Virus record (IMG/VR): IMGVR_UViG_3300020442_000392
Location: 1-42,400 of that record
Strand: one strand, 5' to 3'
Source: a virus
Length of the DNA stretch: 42,400 nucleotides
The notes beneath the pieces are model-generated. The model saw only the letters and a list, made by a program, of their open reading frames with translations, was not told the origin of the DNA and searched no databases. The position numbers and the translations under genes were made by a program. Numbering within the stretch: the first letter of the stretch is position 1; every line of letters begins with the position of its first letter. Positions 16,872-25,386 of this stretch are shown piece after piece.

Positions 16872-19800
16872 ATGCCTTTAACATATAATCAGACTCAATA
16901 TAGTACTTTAACAATTACAGGGACTTCTCCTAATCAAGAAGCTACTATATCTTATAGTACTTTAGATTTTAGACCAGAAATAGGTGATACTATTGAAGTC
17001 TATAATGACACTACCAAATTAACAGAGACTACTAATTATACTTTAGATACTAGTCTTAAAAACGTAGTACTAAAGGTAAACACCTTTACCCCTGGTACTA
17101 CTATATCAGTCTATAGGATAGCTAAGAAAGATACACGTTCTATTGACTTTCAGAATGCCTCTGTATTAACAGAAGCAGACTTGGATAATAGTGCTTTCCA
17201 AACATTTCATATTGCTCAAGAGGCATTAGATACTGCTGAATCTAGTATTACTGCTGATGCCGATGGAACTTTTAATGCTGGTAATAAACGTGTTAAAAAT
17301 GTAGCCACACCAACTGCTGATTCAGATGCAGCTACTAAATCCTATGCTGATGGTGGGGCTGCTGGGCAATCAATCTTAGCTAATGAAAGTAGCATAGCTA
17401 AAATTGGTGCTGGATATGATGGTACAGCTTCTACATCAGGAACCCATACAAACTTAGCACAGATAAACTCTGTAGCTAATAATTCAGTTAATATTAATGC
17501 AGTAGCAAATGATGCAAATGATATTGGTGCAGTAGCAGGTAAAGCAACTGAAATAGGACTTTTAGGTACATCAGCAATGGCTACGGCTACTACTGGTCAC
17601 ATACCAGTGTTAGCTAATGTAGTCGAACAAACTGTTAATTATACTGTTACTGTTCAAAATAATGGTGGAAATAAATTTCATATACAAGGTGGAGAGTACG
17701 GAAGTGCTACCTCAAATCCTGTTCTTACATTAATACGTGGATATACTTATGTATTTGATGTATCTAATAGTGCTGTTGGAACAAGTGTAGCAGGACATCC
17801 ACTTGTATTCATGAATGGTAGTACAACATTAGGAACATCTGATGGTGTAACAACTACTGGTACTGCTGGACAAGCTGGAGCAAAAGTAACAGTTGTAGTT
17901 AGTGATAGTGTTACCATTACTAAATATAGTTGTTCTGTTCATGGTGATGGTATGGGTAATACCATTAATCTTCGTCATGATGATTTTAAAGAAGTAGCTG
18001 ATAATGCTACTAATATTACAAGTGTTGCCAATAATGCTACTAACATAAATACAGTCGCAGGTAATAACACTAATATAAATACTGTAGCTGGTATATCTGC
18101 TAATATAACAACTGTTGCATCTAATGATTCAAATATAACATCAGTTGCTAGTAATGCTACTAATATAAATACTGTAGCCACTAATGCAACCAATGTTAAC
18201 AATGTTGGTAGTAATATTGCTAACGTAAACTCAGTGGCAACTAACATTTCCCAAGTCACCACATTTGCAGACACCTATCACACAGCAGGAACTACTGAAC
18301 CTAGTGGATCTAATGTAACCGAAGGTGACCTTTGGTTCGATACAGCAAACGATGTACTAAAGGTTTACGATGGTAGTTCATGGGCAAGTGCTTCAAGTTC
18401 TATTGCTACTGTAGCATCCCAGAATGAATTTACTGCATCTAATGGTCAAGGAACTGATAGTAAATACTTTGCTCTAAATCATGATGTAGGGTTGGAGCTA
18501 GTGTTTCTTAATGGTGTAAGGTTAAAGAGAGGTAGTGATTACTATTGTACTAACTCTAACACCTCAACTACACCTATATCTTCAGGTAACGCTGCTACTT
18601 TTGTAAGACTAGAGACAGTCCCAGGATCTAGTGACATTCTTTCTGTTATGGCCTTTGGTCAGATTGCTAATAACCTAGCAGTTAATACCGCAGGAGGAAC
18701 CTTTACAGGAGGTGTCACCTTTGAAGCAGGGACCACGCATAACACAGGGAACAACACGTTCACATTGCCCACAACTCGTGGGACAAATGGACAAGTATTA
18801 ACTAGAACTGGTTCTTCAGGAGCAACTACATGGTCAACAACAATAACTCAACCAGCTATTACTTCAGTTACAACACCAGCGTCTGACAATAGTATTAATG
18901 AGGATGATAATGTAACCATGACTATAAATGGTAGCAATTTTAGTAACTCAATGGCTGTTAGTTTAGTTGATGCCACTTCTGGGAATACAGTAACAGGTCA
19001 TGGGAACCTAGGAATAGCAAGTTTTGTTAGTTCTGCACAAATAACAGTTAATACAGTTGCAGCAACATCCAACATAAGTAATAGCAATGTTAAAGTTAAA
19101 GTAGATAAATCAGGATTAACCGCAACATCTCCATCAATTAGTGTTTCCCCAGATCCTACTTTCTCTGCTCCAAGTTCTAATGGGACAACATTAGCAACAA
19201 TATTTGATTCATTGGTTGGTAATCTTGAAGTAGTTGGGTCATCAGATATTGTTGCTTCAAGTGGTTCTGATGCAATCACTTATGCTTTAGATCAAACAAA
19301 CACTAATGCAAATAACACATGGCAATTTAATACATCCACAGGAGTAGTGACTTCACCAACCGCAGGAGTATATGACGTTGCTAGTGGGACTAGCTACCAA
19401 GAACCTTTTACTGTAACAGCAACCGCAGGAGGTGATAGTACAAGGACAGTAGACCGAACCTTTAACATTATTGTTAATAAAGCACCTACTGGTGGAGACA
19501 CAGGAGGAACTAATAATCCTGCAAATGCTTATAGCATATACGAAGATGGAGGAGTTTATTATCAAGTACATCGTTTCACCTCAGTTGGTACAACCAATTT
19601 TGTAGTTCCAGTCGCTATAACTGCTGATATTTTAGTTGTAGCAGGAGGCGGTGGAGGTGCTGGTGCTACTGGAAGAGGTGCTGGAGGAGCAGGAGGTTTA
19701 CGATGGTTTACTGGTCAATCATTGGTTGCTGGTAGTTACTCTTGCGAGGTGGGTGGTGGCGGTGCAAATGGAGGTAGTTCTGATATTACTGGTGTGAATG

Positions 19801-20450
19801 GAAGCGATAGCAGATTTTTACTGTCTGGCACAATAGATATTGTAGCAGATGGTGGAGGTGCTGGAGGTGGTGGGTATCATGGTAATGCAGGAGGTACTTC
19901 TAGTGATCATACTTCTAACAACAACCAAGGTAATGGAGGTCATGGTGGTTCTGGCGGTGGAGCAAACTATAATGCTAATTATGGGAATGGTAATGTCAGT
20001 GGTGCAAATCCAGCCGAAGGATATAGAGGTGGAACTGCTGTAATAGCTCAAGAATATGGTGGCGGTGGTGGAGGTGGTGCTGGTGGTGTAGGTGGTAATG
20101 GTAGTACTACTGAAGGTGGTGCTGGTGGTGTAGGCTTAAAAAACTTTACTAACCAATCTCAGGTTGCATTTACTGATTCAAAAACTACAGCATTCTTAGC
20201 GGCTGCTAATGCTGGCGTAGTAGTCGGAAGTGATCGCTACATTGCTGGAGGAGGCGGTGGAGGAATCTATGCAGGAGGATCAGCTAAAGCTGGTGGTCAT
20301 GGTGGTGGTGGTGATGGAGGTTATGGAGCAAGTACTTCTGGAACTAATGGCACTGCCAATACTGGAGGTGGAGGTGGAGGTGGCACACAAAACTATGCAG
20401 GTGGTGCAGGAGGCTCTGGAATTATCATCATCCGCTTCGCAATCTCGTAA
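16872..20450 (+). CDS. Tail fibre: T7 gp17-type base, repeat shaft with cupredoxin-like domain, glycine-rich tip
   Basis: A 1192-residue modular fibre. Residues 1-160 match the T7 gp17 N-terminal tail-attachment domain (ISVYRIAKKDTRSIDFQNAS; FNAGNKRVKNVATPTADSDAA). A shaft of ten-residue NATNINTVAxN-like repeats follows in two blocks (about 195-240 and 375-462). Between them lies a domain of about 120 residues with the pattern of blue-copper proteins: His309 in AGHPL and Cys354-x2-His357-x3-Met361 in YSCSVHGDGMGN. Residues 470-640 hold a second T7-fibre-like module, 670-880 Ig-like beta modules, and about 915-1192 a glycine-rich adhesin domain ending GGSGIIIIRFAIS. The tip likely binds the host receptor. 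Copper binding is inferred from residue spacing only. Confidence 0.92.
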   Translation: MPLTYNQTQYSTLTITGTSPNQEATISYSTLDFRPEIGDTIEVYNDTTKLTETTNYTLDTSLKNVVLKVNTFTPGTTISVYRIAKKDTRSIDFQNASVLTEADLDNSAFQTFHIAQEALDTAESSITADADGTFNAGNKRVKNVATPTADSDAATKSYADGGAAGQSILANESSIAKIGAGYDGTASTSGTHTNLAQINSVANNSVNINAVANDANDIGAVAGKATEIGLLGTSAMATATTGHIPVLANVVEQTVNYTVTVQNNGGNKFHIQGGEYGSATSNPVLTLIRGYTYVFDVSNSAVGTSVAGHPLVFMNGSTTLGTSDGVTTTGTAGQAGAKVTVVVSDSVTITKYSCSVHGDGMGNTINLRHDDFKEVADNATNITSVANNATNINTVAGNNTNINTVAGISANITTVASNDSNITSVASNATNINTVATNATNVNNVGSNIANVNSVATNISQVTTFADTYHTAGTTEPSGSNVTEGDLWFDTANDVLKVYDGSSWASASSSIATVASQNEFTASNGQGTDSKYFALNHDVGLELVFLNGVRLKRGSDYYCTNSNTSTTPISSGNAATFVRLETVPGSSDILSVMAFGQIANNLAVNTAGGTFTGGVTFEAGTTHNTGNNTFTLPTTRGTNGQVLTRTGSSGATTWSTTITQPAITSVTTPASDNSINEDDNVTMTINGSNFSNSMAVSLVDATSGNTVTGHGNLGIASFVSSAQITVNTVAATSNISNSNVKVKVDKSGLTATSPSISVSPDPTFSAPSSNGTTLATIFDSLVGNLEVVGSSDIVASSGSDAITYALDQTNTNANNTWQFNTSTGVVTSPTAGVYDVASGTSYQEPFTVTATAGGDSTRTVDRTFNIIVNKAPTGGDTGGTNNPANAYSIYEDGGVYYQVHRFTSVGTTNFVVPVAITADILVVAGGGGGAGATGRGAGGAGGLRWFTGQSLVAGSYSCEVGGGGANGGSSDITGVNGSDSRFLLSGTIDIVADGGGAGGGGYHGNAGGTSSDHTSNNNQGNGGHGGSGGGANYNANYGNGNVSGANPAEGYRGGTAVIAQEYGGGGGGGAGGVGGNGSTTEGGAGGVGLKNFTNQSQVAFTDSKTTAFLAAANAGVVVGSDRYIAGGGGGGIYAGGSAKAGGHGGGGDGGYGASTSGTNGTANTGGGGGGGTQNYAGGAGGSGIIIIRFAIS
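17994..18262 (+). repeat. Decapeptide-coding tandem repeats in fibre shaft
   Basis: About nine degenerate 30-base units coding for NATNITSVAN / NATNINTVAG / NNTNINTVAG and similar. The regular Val-Ala/Asn spacing indicates a trimeric beta or coiled shaft. A shorter, more degenerate block of the same type lies upstream (about 17454-17590), so the cupredoxin-like module sits inside the repeat array. Confidence 0.85.
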
Positions 20451-20487
20451 TACACACATGAAACACAAGAATACAAAGAGTTAAATA

Positions 20488-21903
20488 ATGGCTGAAACCA
20501 AAGCACGACATATAGCAAACTTAGTAGAAGACGATGGTGATGTTAAGTCTGCTCATCTTGATAATATAACAGTTACCCCAACCGCAGTTTCCGATCAAGC
20601 CAACACTTCTACTGGGTACTTGGATCTTCCTGCTGGGACTACCGCACAACGTCCTACGTTAAATAATGCTGGCGGTACACGTTACAACTCAGATACAGGA
20701 TCTCTGGAGTTTTACGATGGGACAAATTGGGTTGCCACCAACTTAATCCCAACCATCAACTCAATTACTGGAACGATCTACGCAGGAGTTTCAAGCACAC
20801 TAACCTTATCAGTAACCAACACAACTAGTACGATTGATGTTAAATACTATGAAGGTAATACGCTGTTAGCGACTGAAGCAGGTAGAACAGTAAGTAATAA
20901 CTCTGCGACTTCAACTGTTCCCTCTGCGGTTTTTAATCAGACTGCTGGGGATACAATTACCATTCAGGTGCTTAACACTGATGCAACGCCTTCTAATAAC
21001 ATAAATAAAACAGTCTTAGCATTACCTTCTGGTGGTACAATTACTCCTCCAACAAATTCATACAACTATTATGTTCACACTTTTACACAATCTGGAACCT
21101 TCACAAACACCATTAACAACCTTTCGGTTGACTATTTAGTTATTGGTGGAGGTGGAGGTGGAGGAAATAGACGTGCTGGTGGAGGTGGTGGAGGAGGATA
21201 CCGATGTAGCGTAACAAATGAATCTTCTGGAAGAGGTGCTTCTGCGGAACCTACTTTGACAATGGCTGGCACATCTTCAGGAACAGCCTTTGATATTGAA
21301 GTAGGTGGTGGCGGTGCAGGATCAACATCAGAACATCCACCAGGGACAGATGGTCAACCATCGTTCATACGGCTACAAGGTGCAGGATCAACTTATTTAG
21401 TTTATAGCAATGGTGGCGGTGGTGGAGCGTCTGCTAATTATCCGACTGAAGGGGCTGCAAACAATGGAGGTTGTGGTGGTGGTGCTGGATCTGCTTATGG
21501 AAACAGTTCTCGTTCTGGTGGTGATGGAACTACTGGACAAGGTTATGATGGTGGCGATGCAACTGGAACAACTAACACTGGCGCTGGCGGTGGTGGTGGC
21601 GCAGGAAATCATGGTTCTGCAGGAGGTACTAATGCAGGAAACGGAGGTCCTGGTGTTACGTCATCAATAAATGGTACTCCCACAGGTCGTGCTGGTGGTG
21701 GCGGTGGGGGATGTCATACTACAACAATAGGTACTGGAAGCGATGGTGGAGGCGATGGAGGTAAAACAGGTGGGCCAGCACCGACTGCTGGAGTAGATGG
21801 TAAAGGTGGAGGAGGCGGTGGTGGTGACGATGGATCTCCTCCTGGACGATACGGAGCAGATGGTGGCGATGGAATTGTAATCATGCGTTATCAACTACCA
21901 TAG
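20488..21903 (+). CDS. Second glycine-rich putative receptor-binding tail protein
   Basis: A 471-residue protein directly after the tail fibre. The N-terminus (MAETKARHIANLVEDDGDVK) and the segment GTTAQRPTLNNAGGTRYNSD / LEFYDGTNWVAT are standard modules of aquatic-phage tail appendages. Residues about 90-180 form an Ig-like beta domain. From residue 213 on it is a glycine-rich adhesin domain (DYLVIGGGGGGGNRRAGGGG ... GIVIMRYQLP) built like the fibre tip at 19618-20450, including the hydrophobic closing strand. Glycine-rich tips are known to form polyglycine-II helix bundles in T-even adhesin gp38; the same architecture is inferred here. Confidence 0.8.
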   Translation: MAETKARHIANLVEDDGDVKSAHLDNITVTPTAVSDQANTSTGYLDLPAGTTAQRPTLNNAGGTRYNSDTGSLEFYDGTNWVATNLIPTINSITGTIYAGVSSTLTLSVTNTTSTIDVKYYEGNTLLATEAGRTVSNNSATSTVPSAVFNQTAGDTITIQVLNTDATPSNNINKTVLALPSGGTITPPTNSYNYYVHTFTQSGTFTNTINNLSVDYLVIGGGGGGGNRRAGGGGGGGYRCSVTNESSGRGASAEPTLTMAGTSSGTAFDIEVGGGGAGSTSEHPPGTDGQPSFIRLQGAGSTYLVYSNGGGGGASANYPTEGAANNGGCGGGAGSAYGNSSRSGGDGTTGQGYDGGDATGTTNTGAGGGGGAGNHGSAGGTNAGNGGPGVTSSINGTPTGRAGGGGGGCHTTTIGTGSDGGGDGGKTGGPAPTAGVDGKGGGGGGGDDGSPPGRYGADGGDGIVIMRYQLP

Positions 21904-21916
21904 AAAGGATTAATAA

Positions 21917-22240
21917 ATGTCACATTACGCAAAAGTAGAAGACGGAATTGTAACAAGAGTGATTGTTGCAGAAGCAGAGTATTTTGATAACTACGTTGAT
22001 GATTCTCCTGGCAAATGGGTACAGACGTATAAAGATCGAAGTCAGAGAAAAAATTACGCAGGGAAAGGATACTCATACGATGCTACTAGAGATGCCTTTA
22101 TTCCTCCAAAGCCTTTCCCAAGCTGGATACTCAACGAAACCACTTGTCTCTGGGATGCCCCAGTAGCCTACCCTGACGATGGGAATCGGTATCAATGGAA
22201 CGAAGAAACAACCTCTTGGGATCAAATAACAGAATCCTAA
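21917..22240 (+). CDS. Small conserved tail-associated protein
   Basis: A 107-residue protein with AAAGGATT just upstream. It begins MSHYAKVEDGIVTRVIVAEA, a start I recognise from small proteins encoded beside tail fibres in many cyanophages and other marine phages. It contains aromatic-rich segments (PFPSWILNETTCLWDAPVAY and NRYQWNEETTSWDQI) resembling repeated W-x-W type carbohydrate-contact or beta-hairpin units. Biochemical function is not known to me; a fibre-tip or fibre-assembly role is inferred from position. Confidence 0.75.
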   Translation: MSHYAKVEDGIVTRVIVAEAEYFDNYVDDSPGKWVQTYKDRSQRKNYAGKGYSYDATRDAFIPPKPFPSWILNETTCLWDAPVAYPDDGNRYQWNEETTSWDQITES

Positions 22241-22287
22241 AATAAAATACACGTATCTTTTAGTTTATGAAAGTATCTTAAATTAAC

Positions 22288-22611
22288 ATGAGTGGACATC
22301 ATCCAAACCCAGCGGATCAATACTATAACTATCCAACACAAGCAACAGAAGTTATGCCAGAAGTAAGCACATTATATCAGATGGTTATGGACTTAGGCAT
22401 ACCAGCCTGTGTCATCATAGCTGCATTTTGGTTCATTAGATACCAAAGTGAACTAGCAAAAAAAGAACGAGAGGAGTTCTGGAAGAAAGACGAAGAGCAC
22501 GATAGTAGACTCTTGGACATGATCGAAAGATCTTCAGATGCTATTCTTCAGATTAAATTAGCACTTGAAGCTAATACACAAGCAATCAAAGAAATTACAA
22601 ATAGAAAATGA
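22288..22611 (+). CDS. Single-span membrane protein, holin-like candidate
   Basis: A 107-residue protein with a hydrophobic segment at about residues 32-47 (DLGIPACVIIAAFWFIRYQ) followed by a highly charged helical domain (KKEREEFWKKDEEHDSRLLD) and a terminal coiled-coil-like stretch. One N-terminal membrane span plus a cytoplasmic coiled coil is the layout of BhlA-type holin-like proteins. It lies three genes upstream of the endolysin. The alternative is a structural or signalling membrane protein. Its stop overlaps the next start as ATGA. Confidence 0.6.
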   Translation: MSGHHPNPADQYYNYPTQATEVMPEVSTLYQMVMDLGIPACVIIAAFWFIRYQSELAKKEREEFWKKDEEHDSRLLDMIERSSDAILQIKLALEANTQAIKEITNRK

Positions 22612-22877
22612 GTAACGTAAGAGGTAGAAACTTTGAAGACTTTAGAATAGAAAATAGACCTAACACTCTAAAAGCTAGTAAAAAATTTAATACTCTAAAA
22701 ATACCAAAAGGTATGAATAAAAAATCTCGTAGTTATGGTTACTATATAGATAAAGAAGGTAATATACATACTTCTAAAACTACAAAGTACTCAGGAAGTA
22801 AATATGACTATAAGAAGAAAACAACTAGAAAAAATAAAGAGAAACCAAAAACTACTAAGAAGTTAAGTTATAAGTAA
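22608..22877 (+). CDS. Small basic hypothetical protein
   Basis: An 89-residue, lysine- and tyrosine-rich protein in the lysis region, overlapping both neighbours (ATGA upstream, TAATGG downstream). The sequence has no membrane segment and ends in a basic tail (KKTTRKNKEKPKTTKKLSYK). A central YYIDKEGNIHTSK stretch looks like a small beta hairpin. I do not recognise a family; composition is like other basic small proteins in this genome. Confidence 0.6.
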   Translation: MSNVRGRNFEDFRIENRPNTLKASKKFNTLKIPKGMNKKSRSYGYYIDKEGNIHTSKTTKYSGSKYDYKKKTTRKNKEKPKTTKKLSYK

Positions 22878-23218
22878 TGGAAACAGTAACAGAAAAAACA
22901 ACTATAAAGAATGGTGGGAAACCTAAAGATGACCCACATATACAACTTATGAAACTTAGATTTTGGGCGAGATTTCTTATATCATTACTTGCCTTTGGTC
23001 TCTTTGGTTGGCTTGTGTTTACTATGGTAAACAAACCAGATGAACTAGCTCAATCGAGTAAAGACCTAATTAACTTAGCATTCGGTGCATTCTTACCGAT
23101 CATCGGAATGTTAGGCAAACACTGGTTTGAAGTCAGTCATGACGAACCAGCACATAACCCTGAACCTGATAAACCTAAAGAAGAAGAAGCAAAAGATGGT
23201 AGCATCGTTACTCCTTAA
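22877..23218 (+). CDS. Two-span membrane protein, best holin candidate
   Basis: A 113-residue protein with two hydrophobic segments: residues about 34-53 (ARFLISLLAFGLFGWLVFTM) and about 68-84 (INLAFGAFLPIIGMLGK). Both termini are charged and the C-terminus is acidic-basic mixed (KPKEEEAKDG). Two spans, a short loop and placement two genes before the M15A endolysin fit a class II-type holin that opens the inner membrane at lysis. The N-terminus is hydrophilic (METVTEKTTIKNGGK). An alternative is an unrelated membrane protein. Confidence 0.6.
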   Translation: METVTEKTTIKNGGKPKDDPHIQLMKLRFWARFLISLLAFGLFGWLVFTMVNKPDELAQSSKDLINLAFGAFLPIIGMLGKHWFEVSHDEPAHNPEPDKPKEEEAKDGSIVTP

Positions 23219-23384
23219 TGTAATCCAATCGTTAGTCGTAGACCAAGCACAATCACTAGCTAAAGAGCACGTAGCTAAAGTTATGGAAGATAACCTTAGT
23301 GAAGATCAACTTAAAATGGTTGATGCAGTAGTAGATCAAATGCCTGAAAACTCATTTAAGTCAGTGAAAGAATTCCTCGGATGA
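23196..23384 (+). CDS. Small helical hypothetical protein in lysis cluster
   Basis: I chose ATG 23196 (62 residues), which has AAGAAGAAG 7-15 bases upstream. An in-frame ATG at 23127 would run 92 bases inside the upstream membrane-protein gene and produce a lysine-rich artefact. The protein begins with a mildly hydrophobic helix (MVASLLLNVIQSLVV) and continues as an acidic helical region (NLSEDQLKMVDAVVDQMPEN). It overlaps the endolysin start by 4 bases. Function unknown; the operon position suggests a lysis accessory. Confidence 0.6.
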   Translation: MVASLLLNVIQSLVVDQAQSLAKEHVAKVMEDNLSEDQLKMVDAVVDQMPENSFKSVKEFLG

Positions 23385-23842
23385 AACTAAGTAAGAACTT
23401 CTCATTGAAGGAACTTACTAGGTCACAAACTGCAATACGACATGGTATTGATAACTCACCTACTTTAGATCAACTCGTGTGCCTCACGGCACTCACCACG
23501 GCAATCCTCCAGCCGATCCGTGAGGTACACGGGCGAGTCAATATTAACTCTGGCCTAAGAGTCTTAGAGTTAAACCGAAAGATCGGAAGTGGAGATACGT
23601 CACAACATGTGTTAGGACAAGCAGCAGACCTAGAGTGCCCCTCAATAGATAACCTACAACTAGCTAAATGGATTGAAAGTAATCTTAAGTTTGATCAACT
23701 CATTCTGGAATATTATGAGAGTGGAGATCCCACGAGTGGATGGATACATTGCAGTTACAACAATACAGGAGAAAATCGTAATCGAGTACTTACTGCAAGT
23801 AGGGTAGATGGTAAGACACAATATACTGAAGGTATAACATGA
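23381..23842 (+). CDS. Endolysin, M15A-type zinc D-Ala-D-Ala peptidase
   Basis: A 153-residue peptidase of the M15A family (Peptidase_M15_3 type), which cuts peptidoglycan peptide cross-links. Zinc ligands are visible: His76 and Asp83 in SQHVLGQAAD and His123 in WIHCS, with Arg59 in the NSGLRVLELN strand. The N-terminal NFSLKELTRSQTA is the usual opening of these enzymes. There is no signal peptide, so it needs a holin, and two candidates lie upstream. This replaces the T7 gp3.5 amidase, which is absent. Confidence 0.93.
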   Translation: MKLSKNFSLKELTRSQTAIRHGIDNSPTLDQLVCLTALTTAILQPIREVHGRVNINSGLRVLELNRKIGSGDTSQHVLGQAADLECPSIDNLQLAKWIESNLKFDQLILEYYESGDPTSGWIHCSYNNTGENRNRVLTASRVDGKTQYTEGIT

Positions 23843-24495
23843 AAAAATTTTATGGATTACCTTATAAAGACTACAGAAGCATGGTAAGGGGTGGTAATCT
23901 TTTAATAAAGGTAAATAAAGATACTGGTAATTTAGAACATATAAATAGAGCTACTGGTAAAACACTATTCGTAGATAAAAACTATGTTGCCCCAAAAGAT
24001 GATAATGTTCGTCCTCCTCCTAGTACAGAAGTAAAACCTCCTAAAACATTTGTAGCTAAACCACCTCCTAAAGTAGCCCCAACTAGAAATACTGGAGGAG
24101 GTCGTGGTGGAGGAAGAGTTCATAGCGAAATTATAGATGCTATGAGAGAAAAAAATCCTGGTTTTATTTGGAACTCAAGAACTTACCAATGGGAAAAAGA
24201 TCCTAACTATAAAGGGGATTCTAAAGGGTATCAAACTAATACTATGTATGGCTTAACAGACTTAGAAAAAAGTAATGCCATGGCAGGTAGAGATTTAGAC
24301 TATCAAGAGAAAAAAGGATTTTCATTGAGTAAACCTAGAAAAAGTCAATCTCTTGATACCAAAGGTAACCTCATGACTAATAGAGCTAGTCAAAGTAATC
24401 TAAAGATTAGAAAAGGACAAGGTAAACGAAAGTTTAGAGTAAAGAATCCTTTTGTTGGTGGTATGGGAGGATCGAGTAACATAGGACTATCTTAA
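23839..24495 (+). CDS. Basic proline/glycine-rich hypothetical protein
   Basis: A 218-residue basic protein that overlaps the endolysin stop (ATGA). Residues about 50-85 are proline-rich (RPPPSTEVKPPKTFVAKPPP). A folded part around NPGFIWNSRTYQWEKDPNYK contains several aromatics. The C-terminus carries SNLKIRKGQGKRKFRVKNPF, combining two short motifs found in other small proteins here: SNLKIKK (26211 gene) and FRV[RK] followed by P (1671 and 2257 genes). Function unknown; the shared tail suggests common localisation, perhaps to the virion. Confidence 0.65.
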   Translation: MKKFYGLPYKDYRSMVRGGNLLIKVNKDTGNLEHINRATGKTLFVDKNYVAPKDDNVRPPPSTEVKPPKTFVAKPPPKVAPTRNTGGGRGGGRVHSEIIDAMREKNPGFIWNSRTYQWEKDPNYKGDSKGYQTNTMYGLTDLEKSNAMAGRDLDYQEKKGFSLSKPRKSQSLDTKGNLMTNRASQSNLKIRKGQGKRKFRVKNPFVGGMGGSSNIGLS

Positions 24496-24498
24496 GAT

Positions 24499-24717
24499 AT
24501 GAGTAACCTAAACGACTTACATGAAGCCTTAGCTCAAGAGCTACTCCAGAGAATCAAGAGTGGTGAAGCTAAGGCACCAGACCTAGCAGTAGCAGCTAAG
24601 TTCCTTAAGGACAATGAGATTACGGCAGTACCAACCAATAACAATGCTTTGAGTCAACTCTTGGAATCAATGCCGTTTCCTACTGAAGAGGACTTGAAAG
24701 AATCTAAGATTGTATGA
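24499..24717 (+). CDS. Small terminase subunit, T7 gp18-like
   Basis: A 72-residue protein with the pattern of T7-like small terminases: a helical LHEALAQELLQRIKSGEAK, then APDLAVAAKFLKDNEITAV and a C-terminal LLESMPFPTEEDL. It is shorter than T7 gp18 (89). It recognises concatemer DNA and hands it to the large subunit. Unusually, six small basic or zinc-type genes and about 1.8 kb separate it from the large terminase at 26540, whereas in T7 the two lie almost together. Confidence 0.82.
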   Translation: MSNLNDLHEALAQELLQRIKSGEAKAPDLAVAAKFLKDNEITAVPTNNNALSQLLESMPFPTEEDLKESKIV

Positions 24718-24736
24718 TAAGATATATACATATTCA

Positions 24737-24765
24737 TACAAGCAACGTATTTAAAAGATTATAAT
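24737..24765 (+). promoter_or_regulatory. Possible sigma-70-like promoter before basic-protein cassette
   Basis: The 65-base gap after the small terminase contains a perfect TATAAT (24760-24765), 17 bases after a poor -35 (TACAAG). It is AT-rich, and the -10 ends 17 bases before the next ATG, which would leave a leader of only a few bases. The match could be chance; no terminator or operator accompanies it. Confidence 0.22.
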
Positions 24766-24782
24766 ACAACCTATACAAACCC

Positions 24783-25088
24783 ATGAGTGCAAAGTTAAAG
24801 ATCGCTTACAAGGGCGGTAAAAAGGTAATGGACGCTGTATCAGACTATCTTACTAAGGGAGCAAGTGCAGCATTGAGAGAAATGGACAAAAAACCTAAGA
24901 AGTTTTTAGTCAAGGTCAATGGTAAGACTGTAGCAGGATCTGATACTAGACAAGGAGCTACAGAACTCTCAAAGAGAATGAAGAAGGGTCTTATGCAAGA
25001 AGAACCTAAGAAGAAGTTTAAGATTCAAGTTATCTCTCACGAGGATGACTTAATGGAACAAGCAATGCGAATGGGAGTAGGAAACTGA
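24783..25088 (+). CDS. Basic hypothetical protein (terminase-interval cassette, 1)
   Basis: A 101-residue basic protein, first of the cassette between the terminase subunits. It contains a helix (KVMDAVSDYLTKGASAALRE), then a compact strand-turn-strand KKFLVKVNGKTVAGSDTRQG and a basic helix (TELSKRMKKGLMQ), a small alpha/beta layout that could be a folded nucleic-acid-binding domain. Function unknown. It is followed after 1 base by the next cassette gene. Confidence 0.7.
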   Translation: MSAKLKIAYKGGKKVMDAVSDYLTKGASAALREMDKKPKKFLVKVNGKTVAGSDTRQGATELSKRMKKGLMQEEPKKKFKIQVISHEDDLMEQAMRMGVGN

Positions 25089-25089
25089 T

Positions 25090-25386
25090 ATGCCTAACTA
25101 TAGTAGCTCAGTAGGACTCTCAAAAGCAGGGGGAGACTTTGCGGTAGGACGAAAGCAAGCAAAGCAGTTGAAGAAAAAGAGAAAGAAGAAGTCTAAGACT
25201 TTTAAGCAGAAGTTACTCAAGGCACTCAAGATTACCGCAAAGGGAGCAGGAGGTGCAGCAGCTATAGCGACTGAACTAGCACTTCCTACTCAAACAGGAA
25301 TGTCTGAGTTGCCTAAAGGATTCCATAAGATGTCTCCGAGACAGAAAGCACAGTACATCAACTCAATGAAGAAGAGGTCTAAGTGA
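25090..25386 (+). CDS. Very basic hypothetical protein (cassette, 2)
   Basis: A 98-residue protein with an extended Lys/Arg run (QAKQLKKKRKKKSKTFKQKL, about residues 23-42) followed by a Gly/Ala-rich hydrophobic stretch (AKGAGGAAAIATELALPTQT) and a C-terminal PRQKAQYINSMKKRSK helix. The composition is like DNA-condensing or virion core peptides. The Gly/Ala segment could insert in a membrane, but it is short and broken by a Glu. Function unknown; overlaps the next gene by 4 bases. Confidence 0.7.
   Translation: MPNYSSSVGLSKAGGDFAVGRKQAKQLKKKRKKKSKTFKQKLLKALKITAKGAGGAAAIATELALPTQTGMSELPKGFHKMSPRQKAQYINSMKKRSK

Noticed and set aside
17994-18262. CRISPR-like array
   Set aside because: The periodic units are 30-base protein-coding repeats with no spacers.
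17975-18274. Minus-strand ORF across the fibre repeats
   Set aside because: Repetitive sequence is open on both strands; the sense frame is continuous with the tail fibre.
19818-21894. Minus-strand and alternate-frame ORFs over the glycine-rich domains
   Set aside because: GGT/GGA-rich codons give long open Thr/Ser or Val/Met frames in other phases by composition alone.
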